A DNA stretch of 64,000 nt from Margaritifera margaritifera (GCA_029931535.1 JAQPZY010001688.1:930001-994000); one strand, 5' to 3'. Counted from the stretch's first letter, positions 22,868-34,590 are shown. The notes: generated from the letters alone by a model not told the origin. A program made the numbers and translations.

Positions 22868-22877
22868 AGAGGAAGAT

Positions 22878-23129
22878 TTTTTTGTTTTTGTTTGGTTTAA
22901 TGCCATTTTTAAGGACATGATAGGCTATACATGGCAGCCAGTATATTTGGTGAAGGAAAACTCGGAAAGTCCCTGGGAGTAACCATTGGCCAATGGGAAG
23001 CTACTGGCAAGCTTTCTCGCATACCCAAGTTGGTTGAGCCAAGACTTGAACTCACGCAGACAGAGGTGAAATGTGACTGATCTGTAAAGGTGAGCATCTG
23101 AGACCACTCAGCCACCCGGGTGCCCAGAC
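22878..23129 (-). mobile_element. tRNA-derived SINE, family 1, copy 1
   Basis: Read on the minus strand, the head has an A-box-like GTGGCTGAGTGGTCTCAGAT and a B-box-like GAGTTCAAGTC. The body follows the 27464 copy, and the tail is 'ggcattaaaccaaac' plus A-rich sequence. AGAGGAAGAT occurs at 22868-22877 and at 23130-23139, giving a 10-bp target duplication. Confidence 0.88.
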
Positions 23130-23324
23130 AGAGGAAGATATTTTTTTTCTCACTCAAAATGGGGTAGTGGTGTAACACTGGGATATATGAAAACATTGTT
23201 TCATGGTACAGTTTATTATATAATTAGTTATTACTGTTTGCTATATAATTAGAGGCATATTGACACTTCATTATTTACATATTTTCGAAGAAGTGTGGGA
23301 ATATTGTTAAATGGTATGTACATA

Positions 23325-23460
23325 CATGTATGTACATGTGCAATATTCTTGAACTCTTCTTACACGGTTACAATTAGAAATCTTTGTCAATAATAATACA
23401 ATGGGTGTGCTAACACTTTCAGAATTCTGATCATCCCCCAAAGGGATAGAGCTTGGGAAT
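23325..23460 (-). repeat. Modular repeat family D fragment
   Basis: Collinear with 11395-11520: 'cttgaac', 'ccgttaaa'-like, 'tgccaacacttgcaa'-like and 'ccccttaggg'-like stretches in the same order, with many substitutions. Confidence 0.5.
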
Positions 23461-24278
23461 GGAACCTGCCAGGATCATATCTTTAAACTTATATTTTAAA
23501 TCCCCAGCCTACAACCCAGTGTTCTTCCCAGAGCCTTTTACCGCAATGGTCCCACTAAGCTATCATTTCAGCCCACAGCACTTTAGAACCCGCCACTATG
23601 CTATGTGCTTGTGCCACTATGCTATGTGCTTGTGCCACTATGCTTTGGTTTCAAGCTATCCTTGTACAATTGATCAGTTAAATAAACATCGTATTACCTA
23701 ATTTAAAACCCTATTACTCAAATGACACCTGTTCTTACCTCTTCTTGGGAATTTAATTAAGATAATCCAGGATAATTAGTTACTCACTTAGCTGTTATCT
23801 TTTGTACCCGGCTCGCCCAACTGCCAGTGCATGACCTTTGATGCGGGTTTCATCTTTGCACTGACACAGTAACATGATCGCACAGCAATGATGGAGACTA
23901 CTGGTAGTGTGTTATATATATTTCAGTCATTTCCACTACCAGCTATAAAAGTTACACATATTACATTTTAAGTTAAGCAAATTCTTGTGAAAAATGGAAA
24001 CACCACAATAAAAAAAAACAAAAAATTACCCAGCGACCGGCTAGTCCCATGTTGGGCTGACTACAAAGATCTGAGATTGGTGTCATCAATGGTGCTTCCG
24101 AATCAGATAGCATGATTTCCCCAAAGAAAGAGCTCAAAGCAACGAAGGGTTCAACACAAAATGGAAGACTTCATATCCTTGGGTGGAAATTGGTGTATCG
24201 GATTGTGGGTGGAAATTGCTGTATCGGATTGTAAGTTTTCTATATTGCTAAATTTTCAAATCTACTTACTTACAAACA
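23461..24278. other. Unassigned DNA with short tandem duplications
   Basis: A 21-bp unit ('gccactatgctatgtgcttg') is repeated three times at 23590-23645. A 26-bp unit ('gggtggaaattggtgtatcg') is repeated twice at 24181-24232. No gene was recognised. Confidence 0.6.
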
Positions 24279-24312
24279 GGTGAGTGTGTGTGTGTGTGTG
24301 TGGGGGGGGGGG
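24279..24312. repeat. (GT)n plus G-run
   Basis: About ten GT dinucleotides followed by a run of about ten G. Confidence 0.9.
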
Positions 24313-24743
24313 TGCTATTCCTCCGGCACTATAAAAATATTCTATTTTTATTTTTATAGCAGTAGTTGTAGTTATAATTGTTGTTGTTCTTATAAATTTC
24401 TGGAAAATGTGACGAGTAATGAAAGTTGCATTTTATCCCCGAGTTGCTCTGATATTTACATAGTATACTATGAGCAAGATAAAAACAGTTTGATCAGTAA
24501 ACCTTCACTTATGTGGGTGCTGCCCTATTAATTTCTCATTTCTCTTTTCTGTCTATCATTTACCCGTTTTGAAAACATGTCAATAAAATGTGTTGGATTA
24601 TTCCATCACTTATATTTGAATATTTCTCCAACAATAAACAACTAGTTTGCATTTAGAATGCATTACATGTTAAAGTGGTGATATTTTTTAATCAGTATAT
24701 TGCTGCATCAATACACTTTATTTTTTTATTTTTTTCTCTTCAG

Positions 24744-25343
24744 ATCTCGACTGACCACTTTCAGAAGAGTGCGAAGTTTGATGATGTGAAGGTGGAGTGG
24801 CACAATTTAAGACAGCTCTTTGAACAAGAAGCTCATGTCCTTTAGACAGGCTCTGGAAAAATTTGCATCCCTTTAGGTACTGTACCCACTTCTCTCAAAC
24901 TAAACCAAAACTGCCTTAGTGCTGTGTCTACAGCAGGTAAATAAAACACTTTAAACTTTTGAACAATATTTTAGCTCTCTGACATGGGCTCAATGAAGAA
25001 ATTAAACAATGACAAACACATCATATATTGTTCTTAATGGATAGGAATACGTATTATTTTAGCTATTCTGTTATGCTTATTTGAAAACACACTAATGTTT
25101 TGACTCCAAAAAACTTTGTCCTTGGTAATTCACTTAATTAGCATTCAGGTAGTTTCATATCTTTTTGTACATCCAATAACAAATTTTATTCTCCATTTTT
25201 TTCAGACTGAAAGGTCATTCTCTATGATGAACAGAATCAAGACTTTGTTAAGAAACAAGAGGACACAGAGGGTGCTGAATTATCTTATGGTAATTAGTAT
25301 GGAAGACTTTGCATTAAAGACTTTAATTTTAATGTGGCAATGA
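24744..25343 (+). pseudogene. hAT-family transposase C-terminal remnant
   Basis: Two coding-like blocks each follow a pyrimidine tract and CAG, as a splice acceptor would. The first (24744-24845) reads ISTDHFQKSAKFDDVKVEW then HNLRQLFEQEAHVL before a stop. The second (25206-25343) reads TERSFSMMNRIKTLLRNKR then TQRVLNYLMVISMED, which matches the hAT C-terminal dimerisation block (family form close to ERSFS.lrrIKt.lRn.mt..rLn.l..i). hAT transposases work as dimers in the nucleus. No N-terminal BED finger or catalytic core is found upstream. It may be a decayed transposon with introns, or the 3' end of a transposase-derived host gene. The C-terminal block is the secure part. Confidence 0.65.
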
Positions 25344-25609
25344 AAATACATGGGGAAGGGAAGAAATGAAGGATATGATTTCTTTAAACAGAATGACAAA
25401 TGAATCTGACATTACATGAACTTAGTGAAATAAAGAAAAAAAAAATATATGTACTACTTTTAAATTTCACTGATATTCATTTTTTCACTTGTATGATGAT
25501 AAAGCTCATTTTTTAAAACATTTTATGACACTAATGCAGGCTTTTCCCCAATGCTACCCAAATTTGCTGGGAAGATCACTGAAACCATATATGAAGTGCA
25601 TGTATAAAC

Positions 25610-25890
25610 ATTATCTACCCCAGGAAACACAGCACAGCTAACAGTAGCCCATGGGGTCTTTCACTACTCTCCTGTATAATTCCCCTGTGTCATATATCTG
25701 AACATATTGAGAACTCCACTCTACAACTGTATATACACATTTACACATACTAGATTAGCCCCAAAGGCATGATGTTTAGAAAGCTGTTGACTCTTTGCCA
25801 TAACTTGGAAACATTCGAGTTCTGATCACTACCAATATACACATACTTACTCGACATAAAAAGTCAAATAAATTTTTCTCTTTCACAATG
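25610..25890 (-). repeat. Modular repeat family D copy
   Basis: Shares 'cataacttggaaac', 'tatacacatacttac' and 'cccatggggtc' with 11800-12060 in the same orientation. Confidence 0.6.
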
Positions 25891-25959
25891 TGTAAGCCAT
25901 CCACTAACTTCGGTGAAGGTACGTGGATGATAACTGAATATTTTGTGCTGAAACTATTT

Positions 25960-26835
25960 TTCTTCTTTCAATCAGTGACCTTGACCTTTGACCTGTTGGC
26001 CCCAAAGATCAAGTGCAAGCCATCCACAAAGCCTGTTCTGAGTATGTGATGTAGAAGTAATGTTATTGTGCAGAAACCATTTTTACTCTTTCGGTCGCAG
26101 TGACCCTGATCTTTGATCTTTTGACCCTAAATTCATAGGTTTGCAAGTCATCCACAAAGTTTGGTCTAGAAATGTGATGTTGAACTAATGTTATTATGCA
26201 GAAACCATTTTTATTCTTTCAGTCACAGTGACCTTGACCTTTGACCCCAAAATTATTGGGTTTCTTCCTTACCCCAAGTGCAAGCCATGCACAAAGTTTG
26301 GTAACTGCAGACTGTGGAGAACTCGAGTTATTGAACAGAAACCATTTTTCTTGTTTCAGTCAGTGACCTTGACATCTGACCTTTTCACCCTTAAATCGGT
26401 TCTTCCTCACCACAAGTGCAAGCCATCCACAAAGTTTGGTGACTGTTGATGGTGGAAAACTTGAGTTATTGTGTGGAAACTAATTTTATTCTTTAAGTCA
26501 CAGTGGCTGAAGTTTGACCTTTAGAGCCGAAAAATCAATTTGGTTCTTCCTTACCACAAGGCACGCCATCTAAAAAGCTTGGCAACTTTAGATGGTGGAG
26601 AATCAAATTATTGTGCAGAATCCATTTTTCTTTTTTTGTTCACAGTGACCTGGACCTTTGACCTTTTGACCCCAAAACTGATAGGGTTCTTCCATACCAC
26701 ATGTGCAAGCCATCTACAAAGTTTGGTAACTCTAGATGGTAGACAAGTCGAGTTAATGTGCTGAAGGGAAATCGGTAACAGACAGACAGACAGATGAACA
26801 GACATTGTAACATAATACACTCCATCCTATGGTGA
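25960..26835 (+). repeat. Modular repeat family B with nuclear-receptor half-sites
   Basis: Six or so units of 110-145 bp share 'cagtgaccttgacctttgac', 'aagtgcaagccatccacaaa' and 'gttattgtgcagaaaccatt'. The stretch ends with 'cggtaacagacagacagaca' and 'ataatacactcca'. The phrase TGACCT TGACCT T TGACCT at 25976-25994 is a run of half-sites. The same family lies at 55310-56095. Confidence 0.85.
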
Positions 26836-27059
26836 TCTTTTAAAAAAGTAAACAAATATGAAACTTTATTTTCGTGGCATCAGAATCTATATGTAATAAG
26901 TTCATCTACATATAATACAAAGATGCATACCCAATTTCATCTGTCTTCATTTTGCAAAAGGGTTTGTCAACAACAAAAAAAGTAAAAGTCCAACAAGTTT
27001 TTAAAATGTGTAGACATTGACAAATTGCTGTAATGACCTGAAAATCTAATCAGGTTATC

Positions 27060-27368
27060 TACATATGAATAAGTCTACCAAATTTCATTTCATCTACCTC
27101 ATGACATTTTTCATCAATTGTGTTAAGAAGGTATTTCAAAAAAGTCTTCAGTCCAAAAAGTTCAACAATGTTTAAACAACAGTCCCTTGAAGAGACTGAT
27201 GCTCTACTGCCTGAAAATAATTTCCAAGAATTCAAGAAAAGACCATTTCTTCCTTTTAGCTGCCGAGTGTTGAAACCATCTCTGATATTCTTCAGTGATA
27301 ACAAGATTTTCAAATCAGCTGCTGTGGTGAACATATTGGATATCAACTTGCCATCATTTTCATATTAG
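27060..27368 (+). repeat. Modular repeat family A, head and first unit
   Basis: The head 'cagtcccttgaagagactga' at 27180 (hairpin AGTCCCTTGAAGAGACT) is followed by 'aaccatctctgatattcttc', as at 32590 and 58720. No tail is present, so the copy is truncated. Confidence 0.75.
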
Positions 27369-27450
27369 ACCAAAAAAGCGGTCGGTAGTACGGTATCAAA
27401 GTAAAAACCAGGAAATATTATGTAAAAGCAAGACATTTAATAACACTATT

Positions 27451-27463
27451 TCAAAATTAAATT
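27451..27463 (+). repeat. 13-bp SINE target duplication, left
   Basis: TCAAAATTAAATT, repeated exactly at 27719-27731. Confidence 0.95.
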
Positions 27464-27718
27464 GGGGCCCCAGATGGCCTAGTGGTCTAAGGCGCTCGCC
27501 TTTACAGATCACTGACATCTCACCTCTGTCCTCGTGGGTTCGAGTCTCAGGCTCGGCCAACGTGGGTATGTGAGAAAGCTTGCCAGTAGCTTCCCGTGGG
27601 TCGGTGGTTCTTCCCAGGGTTTTCTTGGGTTCTTCTTCCACCAAATATAATGACTGCCATGTATAGCCTATCATGTGCTGATAAATGGCGTTAAACCCAT
27701 AACAACCAACCAACCAAA
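27464..27718 (+). mobile_element. tRNA-derived SINE, family 1, copy 2 (complete)
   Basis: The head carries an A box (TGGCCTAGTGGTCTAAGGCG) and a B box (GGGTTCGAGTCTC) of tRNA-Leu/Ser type, which would serve as an internal pol III promoter. The body includes 'ccaccaaatataatgactgc' and ends 'ggcgttaaacccataac' plus a CAAC-rich tail. A perfect 13-bp duplication flanks it, so this insertion is relatively recent. The 3' part resembles conserved mollusc SINE tails, by inference. It has no coding capacity and depends on a LINE partner not seen here. Confidence 0.95.
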
Positions 27719-27731
27719 TCAAAATTAAATT

Positions 27732-28326
27732 CATAAATTTAATCAAGATCTTTACATGTCAGAGTTTTAGTAAATCCAATAAAGAACTATGATTTATGAT
27801 ATTCTTATGTTATATTGCATAGCATATTTAAAGTTAACCCCAATCCATGTAACTTTAATTGTATGCCCATGTCTACACTTTTTTTGAGTTTAAAGGGATG
27901 ACAGGGTTCATTAACTTACCTTTATACTAATGATCAAAGAACCCAAACTGAAAAAAAACTCACAAGTTTGACAATGCACCCTTAATGCCCCCCCACCCCC
28001 ACCCCCCTGCCGTTAGATAAATTTTTTTATCAAAGAGCATCAGTCATGTCACCGATTATGGTTGTATTGTTTCAATTGTGAAGCCGACGATTTGTAGACA
28101 TTGTGCTTGCCACAATTCTATGATTGAAAAGTACAAAAAAGGGATTGGAACTGTATATGGTTTGAATGGGATTTGAACACCCTGAATAGAGTTATTCTTC
28201 AAGTTTGTAATATTCACGGCTATGTGAACTTCCTGACATTATGTTTACACACAGGTTATTCTGATGTTATACATGGTAACATCACTGAAGAAACATGTTT
28301 AAATGCTGCAGTAATAAGACGTGCCA
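27732..28326. other. Unassigned AT-rich DNA
   Basis: The first 13 bases complete the SINE target duplication. No other supported feature. Confidence 0.5.
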
Positions 28327-28327
28327 C

Positions 28328-28353
<26 letters not shown>
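28327..28353. repeat. (TA)n microsatellite
   Basis: Thirteen or so TA dinucleotides abutting the hammerhead-like segment. Confidence 0.95.
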
Positions 28354-28359
<6 letters not shown>

Positions 28360-28440
28360 ACAATTGGTAACAGCACAAATTCAAAACGGTTTCCCAACAT
28401 TTTCAAGCTAAACAAGCTCTTCATCAGGGAAATAAACAGC
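28354..28440 (-). ncRNA. Hammerhead-ribozyme-like motif (Penelope-type end)
   Basis: On the minus strand the segment reads CTGATGA, then a possible 5-bp stem GAGCT/AGCTT closed by TGTTT, then GAAA. That is the order of the conserved hammerhead core. Sequence matching 'tgttgggaaaccgttttg' follows. Penelope-like retroelements carry such motifs and often abut simple repeats, which fits the adjacent TA tract. A stem III and cleavage site are not clear, so activity is doubtful. Confidence 0.4.
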
Positions 28441-28929
28441 TTACATATACAAAACAAACACTAAACACAAAATCTAAGAAAAATTCTGGACTCCAACATG
28501 TCCGAATCACTAGGGGGAATTTACAACAAGAAATTTAATAAAAAGTTATGTAACAATAATAATAATAAACAAGCGGGTTATTGTGCCTATCACACAGAGA
28601 ACCAACATGTTTTGACCTAATTCCACGCTGTGAACAAAGTACAGAAAAAACAGCATGATGAAAAATCAACACCATCTGCAAGATTTGCAAAAGAAATTAT
28701 ATCCCAGTTGAGTTATACATTGAGATTCTAAAGGAAAGATGTCAAGAGAACTGTGTAGCAGGATAATGGACAATAATTAATAATAATAACTATAATAATG
28801 ACAATAAAATAATAATACATGTTATTACTTGCTTAAATATTATTGCAAAATATTATGTACGGGTAAAAAACCAAGGACGCTGTAATTTTGAGAAGACTGC
28901 AACAGAAAGGTCAGATTTTCTCATCTAGT

Positions 28930-28930
<1 letters not shown>
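28441..28930. other. Unassigned AT-rich DNA
   Basis: Short AAT/AATA runs near 28555 and 28770-28810. No gene seen. Confidence 0.5.

Positions 28931-28972
<42 letters not shown>
28931..28972. repeat. (TA)n microsatellite
   Basis: About 20 TA dinucleotides. Confidence 0.95.
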
Positions 28973-28975
<3 letters not shown>

Positions 28976-29800
28976 GTTTTGATGGCAGGATTGCATATAG
29001 GATTTAGTAAAATTGGGCACTGTCTTCCCTTAAAGTTGAAAAAAGGGGGACTAATCTGGTCATAGTTGGGGCCTCTCAATAGGGCATAAAAAAAGTTACA
29101 AAAAATGAACCAGAGCATGAGTTGGTGTTATAATGTATCCCTTTTTTGGGGCCACAGATGTTTCAAATAGGAATATAATTTATAACTCTTTCTTTCTATG
29201 CCTAATAAGGCCAAGTAGTTAATAACTGCATTATTTACTACCTGGCAAAATGCCTAAATTTTGCAGAAGTGTAACAATACAAAACACAATTCAACCTTCT
29301 AAATTCCATTTATACATGCAATTGGACAAAATGTACAATAACTGCAAGGAGGTGAATGGGTGGTATTGCATGAATTGGTGGTATTGCAAATAAAAAAGCA
29401 AATCTTTTATTATTTCTTCATTTTATTGAAAAATTACTTGATTTTTTTTTTCAAGCAGCAATTAATATAATTGTAAGAAGACAAAATGCATATAATTTGG
29501 GGTTTTGCTTCAAGTAATTTTTTTTAGTTTAAAATTAAATCTGAAGTAGTTGATACATTTTTGGTTTCTCTATCTCATTCCTTTTTTCTTCATTTTATTT
29601 CTTTAAATTTGGCTTTTAGTATGAAATTTATATGAATATGTTAATGGTAAGTAGAGATAAAATATGGGAATAAATAGAATAAGTTTTCAGTCTTATTGTT
29701 AATCTTTTTACTTGTCAATAAAACCTGAAACATTCATTTATACAAAATATATGGATACCTACAGACTGACAGACACGTTGACCCAAGTTCATTCATTCAA
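28973..29800. other. Unassigned AT-rich DNA
   Basis: No supported feature. Confidence 0.5.
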
Positions 29801-29884
29801 GTATACATACATACATACATACATACATACATACATACATACATACATACATACATACATACATACATACATACATACATACAT
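29801..29884. repeat. (CATA)n microsatellite
   Basis: About 20 perfect tetranucleotide repeats, followed by CA-rich sequence to 29930. Confidence 0.97.
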
Positions 29885-30860
29885 AAAACATGTACATACA
29901 TGTGCACACACACACATACACACACACAAAGGGAGAGCATGAAAGAAAGAATTGGTGAAAGAGACCCAAAAAATTGTCATGACAATTTTGACACAAGAGC
30001 AGACAACATAATTAAAATATGACAAAAAAAACTGCTTCTACCTTGATAGATAATTCGACATCCCAGATGGTCAATGATTACAATTTCTAAGCAAAGCTTC
30101 TTTTGACCTATCCTACACCACATGAACAACTGCACAGCAAGTGTAAGTAAACTGTTCTTGCACTGAGTCATACAATAAAAATAACTCCATTTATTTACCA
30201 GCAAGTTGAAAGGAAGGCCATTATTTACCTAACACAGTCAATCGAACACTCATTACATGCTGCAGCATAATCAAGTCTACCCTGAAACGTTCTACTAAAA
30301 TCAATCTCACACCCATATTACAAAAAGCCCAGACACTATTATGAAGCCCTGCCCTGGATTTTGGCCAATATCCAGCACATTTTTCCTGTATTCATATACT
30401 ATTCTGTCCCAACTCCTACTCCCACTACACCTGTAATCTGCTGGCTGGCTGCCTAAAGGACCTTTTATATTTACTCATGTAGCGTGTATAGGTGTTTAAC
30501 TGTAACAGCAAGGAAACTCCACAATTAGTATGACCTAGTTTATATTCTATAAAGCCAATACTTCCTAGTACTTGTTTTTGGAATGTCATAAATGTAATAA
30601 TGAAACCCAGCACTACAACCACCTTCAATGATGACAAGAATGACAACAACAACAACAATTATGATGCTGCTGATGATGATGATGACAGTCTCAATACCAT
30701 ACTTTTCCCATAATACACCCAAACTTGATGATAAGCCATCCACAACTTAAATAAAGTGTTGGCAAACAGTTCTTTATAAAACGGTTTTTATCAATAATAA
30801 GACTTCCCAAATCTGATTAAATAATTTTTTAAGCAAGCTGCCAGGCTTATTATGGGAAAA
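29885..30860. other. Unassigned AT-rich DNA
   Basis: A short GAT/ACA trinucleotide-rich stretch near 30630-30690. No gene seen. Confidence 0.5.
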
Positions 30861-30882
30861 ATACTACTACTACTACTACTAC

Positions 30883-30914
<32 letters not shown>
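30861..30914. repeat. (ACT)n(AAT)n microsatellite
   Basis: Seven or so ACT units followed by about ten AAT units. Confidence 0.93.
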
Positions 30915-30915
<1 letters not shown>

Positions 30916-31254
30916 TGATAAGACATAAAAAAAATAATATGTGATTTTAGTTTCATGCTAAAAATATTGGGTCAGTTGGTCTGAACAAGATTTGTCTACT
31001 CATTTTTCCTCCATTTACTGAAAGTGAAACATGGTTGCATGACTTAGTTTTTTTTTGAAGGGGGGGGGGATCCTGTCAGTATTACTCAACAATACGGTTA
31101 TATTTAAGCATGATGTCTTCAGAAAATGTAGAATTTGTTGTTTTTTCTTTTCTTTTTTCATGGTCAGTAAAATTTCTAGGGTCATCAGGCAAAATAATAG
31201 GGCCAGTCCTGAAACCAGAAACAATAGCTATTTTTATTTTGGGCCTAATACACT

Positions 31255-31420
31255 GACCTCTTTTTTATGTGGTCCCTCTTTGGAAAAGCTTCCTGTGACC
31301 AGAAGTCACTCAGTGGCCTACTCCACACAATACTAGATTTGTATGTGGTCCCTCTTTGGAAATGCCACCCGTGACAAAAAGCCATCTAATGGCCTGCTCC
31401 ACACAATACTAGATTTGTAT
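31255..31420. repeat. Tandem duplication, about 77 bp, two copies
   Basis: 'tatgtggtccctctttggaa' and 'ctccacacaatactagattt' each occur twice at the same spacing. Confidence 0.88.
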
Positions 31421-32489
31421 TGTTTAGTCGTCATTTTGTAGGTACAAAATTATTATTTAAAACTACAATTTAATTTACAACAATTTCAATTAAATTAATT
31501 TATGTATAACACTAGGTTCCCATTAAAACATTTCCAGTGACAGCTAAAATTACACCAATAATCTAATCTGTTTAGTAATCACAGCATGTCTCTTTATTAC
31601 AATAAAAAAAAAACGGAAAAAGCAGTACTAGCCAAATAGCAGAACTCAAGTAGTCATCTGGAAAAATTGTTAGCCTATGTCTATTTTGCCTACCAGATAT
31701 GGGAACATATATCACATGGTCTCATAAAACAACAATACTGCAAAATAATACATTTTTGAAGTAAAATATATTTTTCTCCACTTCTTTTGTTTTCTATTCA
31801 TGCTACACAGTGGTACTCTGATAAGGTGTGCTAACTTCTCACTATCATATACATGCATCTAAGAGTACATTACAGGTTCATGTACCATATTAAAGGCAGC
31901 AGGGGTTACACATTTTATAAAAGATTATCAAACAGGATTTGGGAGTGAGAAACACATTCTGTACTATGTGACACAAAAAGGTCTCTGGCATTATATGGAC
32001 AAAACAATAAAAGCTTCCTCACTGGTAATAACAATTCTCCCAAAAATATGTTGAATATATGAAATAAGCTGGAGGGGGGGGGTTAGGGGAGAACAGATGC
32101 ATGCCATGACAGATATCCAATTTGTTTGTCTTATTTTTACACCAAATGGGATATCATTCTCTTTCAATCTGTTTCAGACAGAGATCAGGTTACATGGAGT
32201 ACTGAAGGCCAAATGGATGGATGGACAATACAAGTCCTATTATACCAGTATATATACTTGCCACTTCTAAAGGAAGGTGTAACATTTTTAGGATCTACAG
32301 CTGCAACAAGAAATAAAAGATTTTTCAAAAGAATTCTTTAATTAACTGAACAAGAGGCATAGGACCACTACCACTATCTCTCACCTGCCAACTACTCCAT
32401 GTACCATTCCACAATAATTTGACTTGCTGGTAAGAAATAATGACCTGAAATCAGGTATCTAATTAATAGATCAATGCATGTACCTAAGT
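31421..32489. other. Unassigned AT-rich DNA
   Basis: No gene. A phrase near 32350-32395 ('aacaagaggcataggaccac' ... 'tctctcacctgcc') resembles a repeat head of unknown family. Confidence 0.45.
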
Positions 32490-33018
32490 CTAAACAAGAG
32501 TCTCTCGAAGGGAATGATGCTCTACTGACCGAAAAAAACTTGCAGCAATTCAAGATAAGACCATTTCTGCTTTTAAGTGCCAAGTGTTGAAACTATCTCT
32601 GATATTCTGCAGTAATAACAAGATTTTCAAGTTAGCTGTCGTGGATATCAGAATGGCACCATGTAGCTATAACATGATTTTCAAGATGGCCATTGTGGCG
32701 GTCATATTGGAAGTCAGATCAGCACCATTTTCATTTACAAATAAAAAGACATCATAAGATGTCTTTCAGTGAAAAACCCATGTTGATATGATCATCCATT
32801 CAGCAGGAGTAGCAATAAAAAGATTTTCAAGATGGCTGCTGTGGTGGCCATACTGGATGTCTGACTGGCACCATTTTCAACTAGACCATAGGATGAATGT
32901 GTAGGTAATCTTTCACGGCATTCATGCAAAAAGTTTAGAAGGAGTAGCAATAACAAACTTGAGCTAACAGAGAGATTACAGACCATCCCATAAGCTTGAC
33001 CAGCAGAGCTAAAAAGAG
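32490..33018 (+). mobile_element. Modular repeat family A, complete short copy
   Basis: Has a head ('acaagagtctctcgaaggga' at 32497), about two and a half core units ('caagatggcc', 'caccattttca', 'gatgtcttt') and a tail ending 'gaccagcagagctaaaaag'. This 530-bp copy shows the family's full architecture. No coding content. Confidence 0.7.
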
Positions 33019-33142
33019 TTTTCTAATTGATACTGGTACCTCTATTTATGTCATTATTTTGATTCTAACATGAAAAATGAACAAAGTATGGTTTGTTTAC
33101 ACCATTAGTGCTCCAGTATCACTCTGTGGACCTAGTGCTAGA

Positions 33143-34590
33143 CATACCTGCCATAACGGGTCACGCAAAAACCACGATTTTTTTACTCTCAAACCCCCCA
33201 GACACAGTCAGGTTTTGAAAAACACAATTTTCTGTTATGTTATAAAGAAGAAAAAATAAAGAAAGAAAAAAATAAACAGAGAGAGAGCGAGACATTTTTT
33301 ACCACCACTATATATGTCCCTTGCATGTAGTCAATATAAACAGTAAACAGTCCTGCTTAGAGCCCATGTAAAACTATCATGGTGGCAGTTTATACAATAG
33401 ATCATCACAGAGGCAATTAAAAGGTAAGGTGGTCAGATATAAGCAACTACCATTTCACAGATTACTTAACTGGCTGAGAATATCTAGGGTGATACTATGT
33501 TAAATCCTTTGAAGACTGCTGTGTGATAGCCAAACAGGCTAATTTGCATAGGTAAAGTATACGAAGTGGAACAACCCAATTTGTATGAAGTCTCAGGTAA
33601 ATGAAAGAGATGTGTGTTGAAGAACAAAAGTTATTACACATCACTGCCTTGAATGAGAATGTTTAAGCCATCTTTATTAAAGATTATTGACAAGTTAGTG
33701 ATCAGCAGCAATATTTCTTTGAACTCTGATTTCACTCCATATATAAAAACGCAAAACACGATTATTTCGATAGTCAGAATAGTGTACAAGTGGGATTCAT
33801 TTTTGAAGACAAAATGTCGAAATGCAGCTGTGATTCATGGAAGGATAAACTGTCTGCAAAGCGAGTAAAGCCTAACAAAACTAAATTTCAGAACACCTGG
33901 TCAGAGTTTGATTTTTTGAAGTGCAGCAGCAAGGAGGGGGCATTTTATTTTGTTCACACACTGCAAATACCATATCAACATCAGTCATTCTGGAATGTAT
34001 GACATCCGTCAGCATAGCAACACCACTCAGCATGTTCGACACTCCCTCACAGCATTGCAGATGTTGCAAGATCATTTTCTATGCTGAGAAAAATTAAACA
34101 AGATCTTCAAGGAAGTTTAAACAACATCTTGTCTCTAATGAGTGTAAAGATGAACACAGATGACACTTGCATTATCTTCAACCACCCCCCCACCCCCCTA
34201 CTGAACTATTGTGAGCAGCAAAGACTGCATCTAATTAAGAAAATATTCCACTGTCCAATGGATATTAAAGACAGAAACTTGGTATATTTTTTTATTTGTT
34301 TAATGTCTGTGTGGTTGTGATTATGAGAGTGTGGGCATGTGCATGTATGTGTGTCATGATGGCGTTGGACAATGCTAAGTCTAGCAACTATTTTATTTTT
34401 GCAAGTGTATTAAATGCTTCGAAGAAAACATATGTTATTTTCTTTTTTATCAAATTTGAATTTCCAGTAATCTTCTATAGGCTTATATGAAAAGATAACT
34501 TGTTCTCAATTGGACGTTGCTTTTTGGGGTCATGTGCACTGACCCCCCTTGGGATCTCAAAACAATTTTTGAGTCCCCAAACCCCCTACA
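33143..34590 (+). mobile_element. Non-autonomous hAT transposon, copy A2
   Basis: Begins CATACCTGCCATAAC like A1. It contains a recognisable hAT gene stump and ends near 34590 without the terminal 50 bp seen in A1. The left flank at 33100-33142 and the right flank from 34590 belong to one 68-bp tandem array, so the element inserted into that array. Confidence 0.8.
33813..34270 (+). pseudogene. hAT transposase stump: N-terminal finger plus C-terminal block
   Basis: From ATG at 33813 the frame reads MSKCSCDSWKDKLSAKRVK then FQNTWSEFDFLKCSSKEG. This resembles the start of BED-finger hAT proteins (family form close to FqnsWleeFpflk.s.kg..aFC). After stops, 34081 onward reads MLRKIKQDLQGSLNNILSLM then SVKMN, similar to the C-terminal dimerisation region. 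The catalytic core between them is missing, so this is an internally deleted, non-autonomous copy. Enzyme activity is impossible. Confidence 0.6.

Noticed and set aside
27464..27560. A functional tRNA-Leu or tRNA-Ser gene
   Set aside because: The A and B boxes are present but the acceptor and anticodon stems do not close, and the sequence continues as a SINE body with a target duplication.
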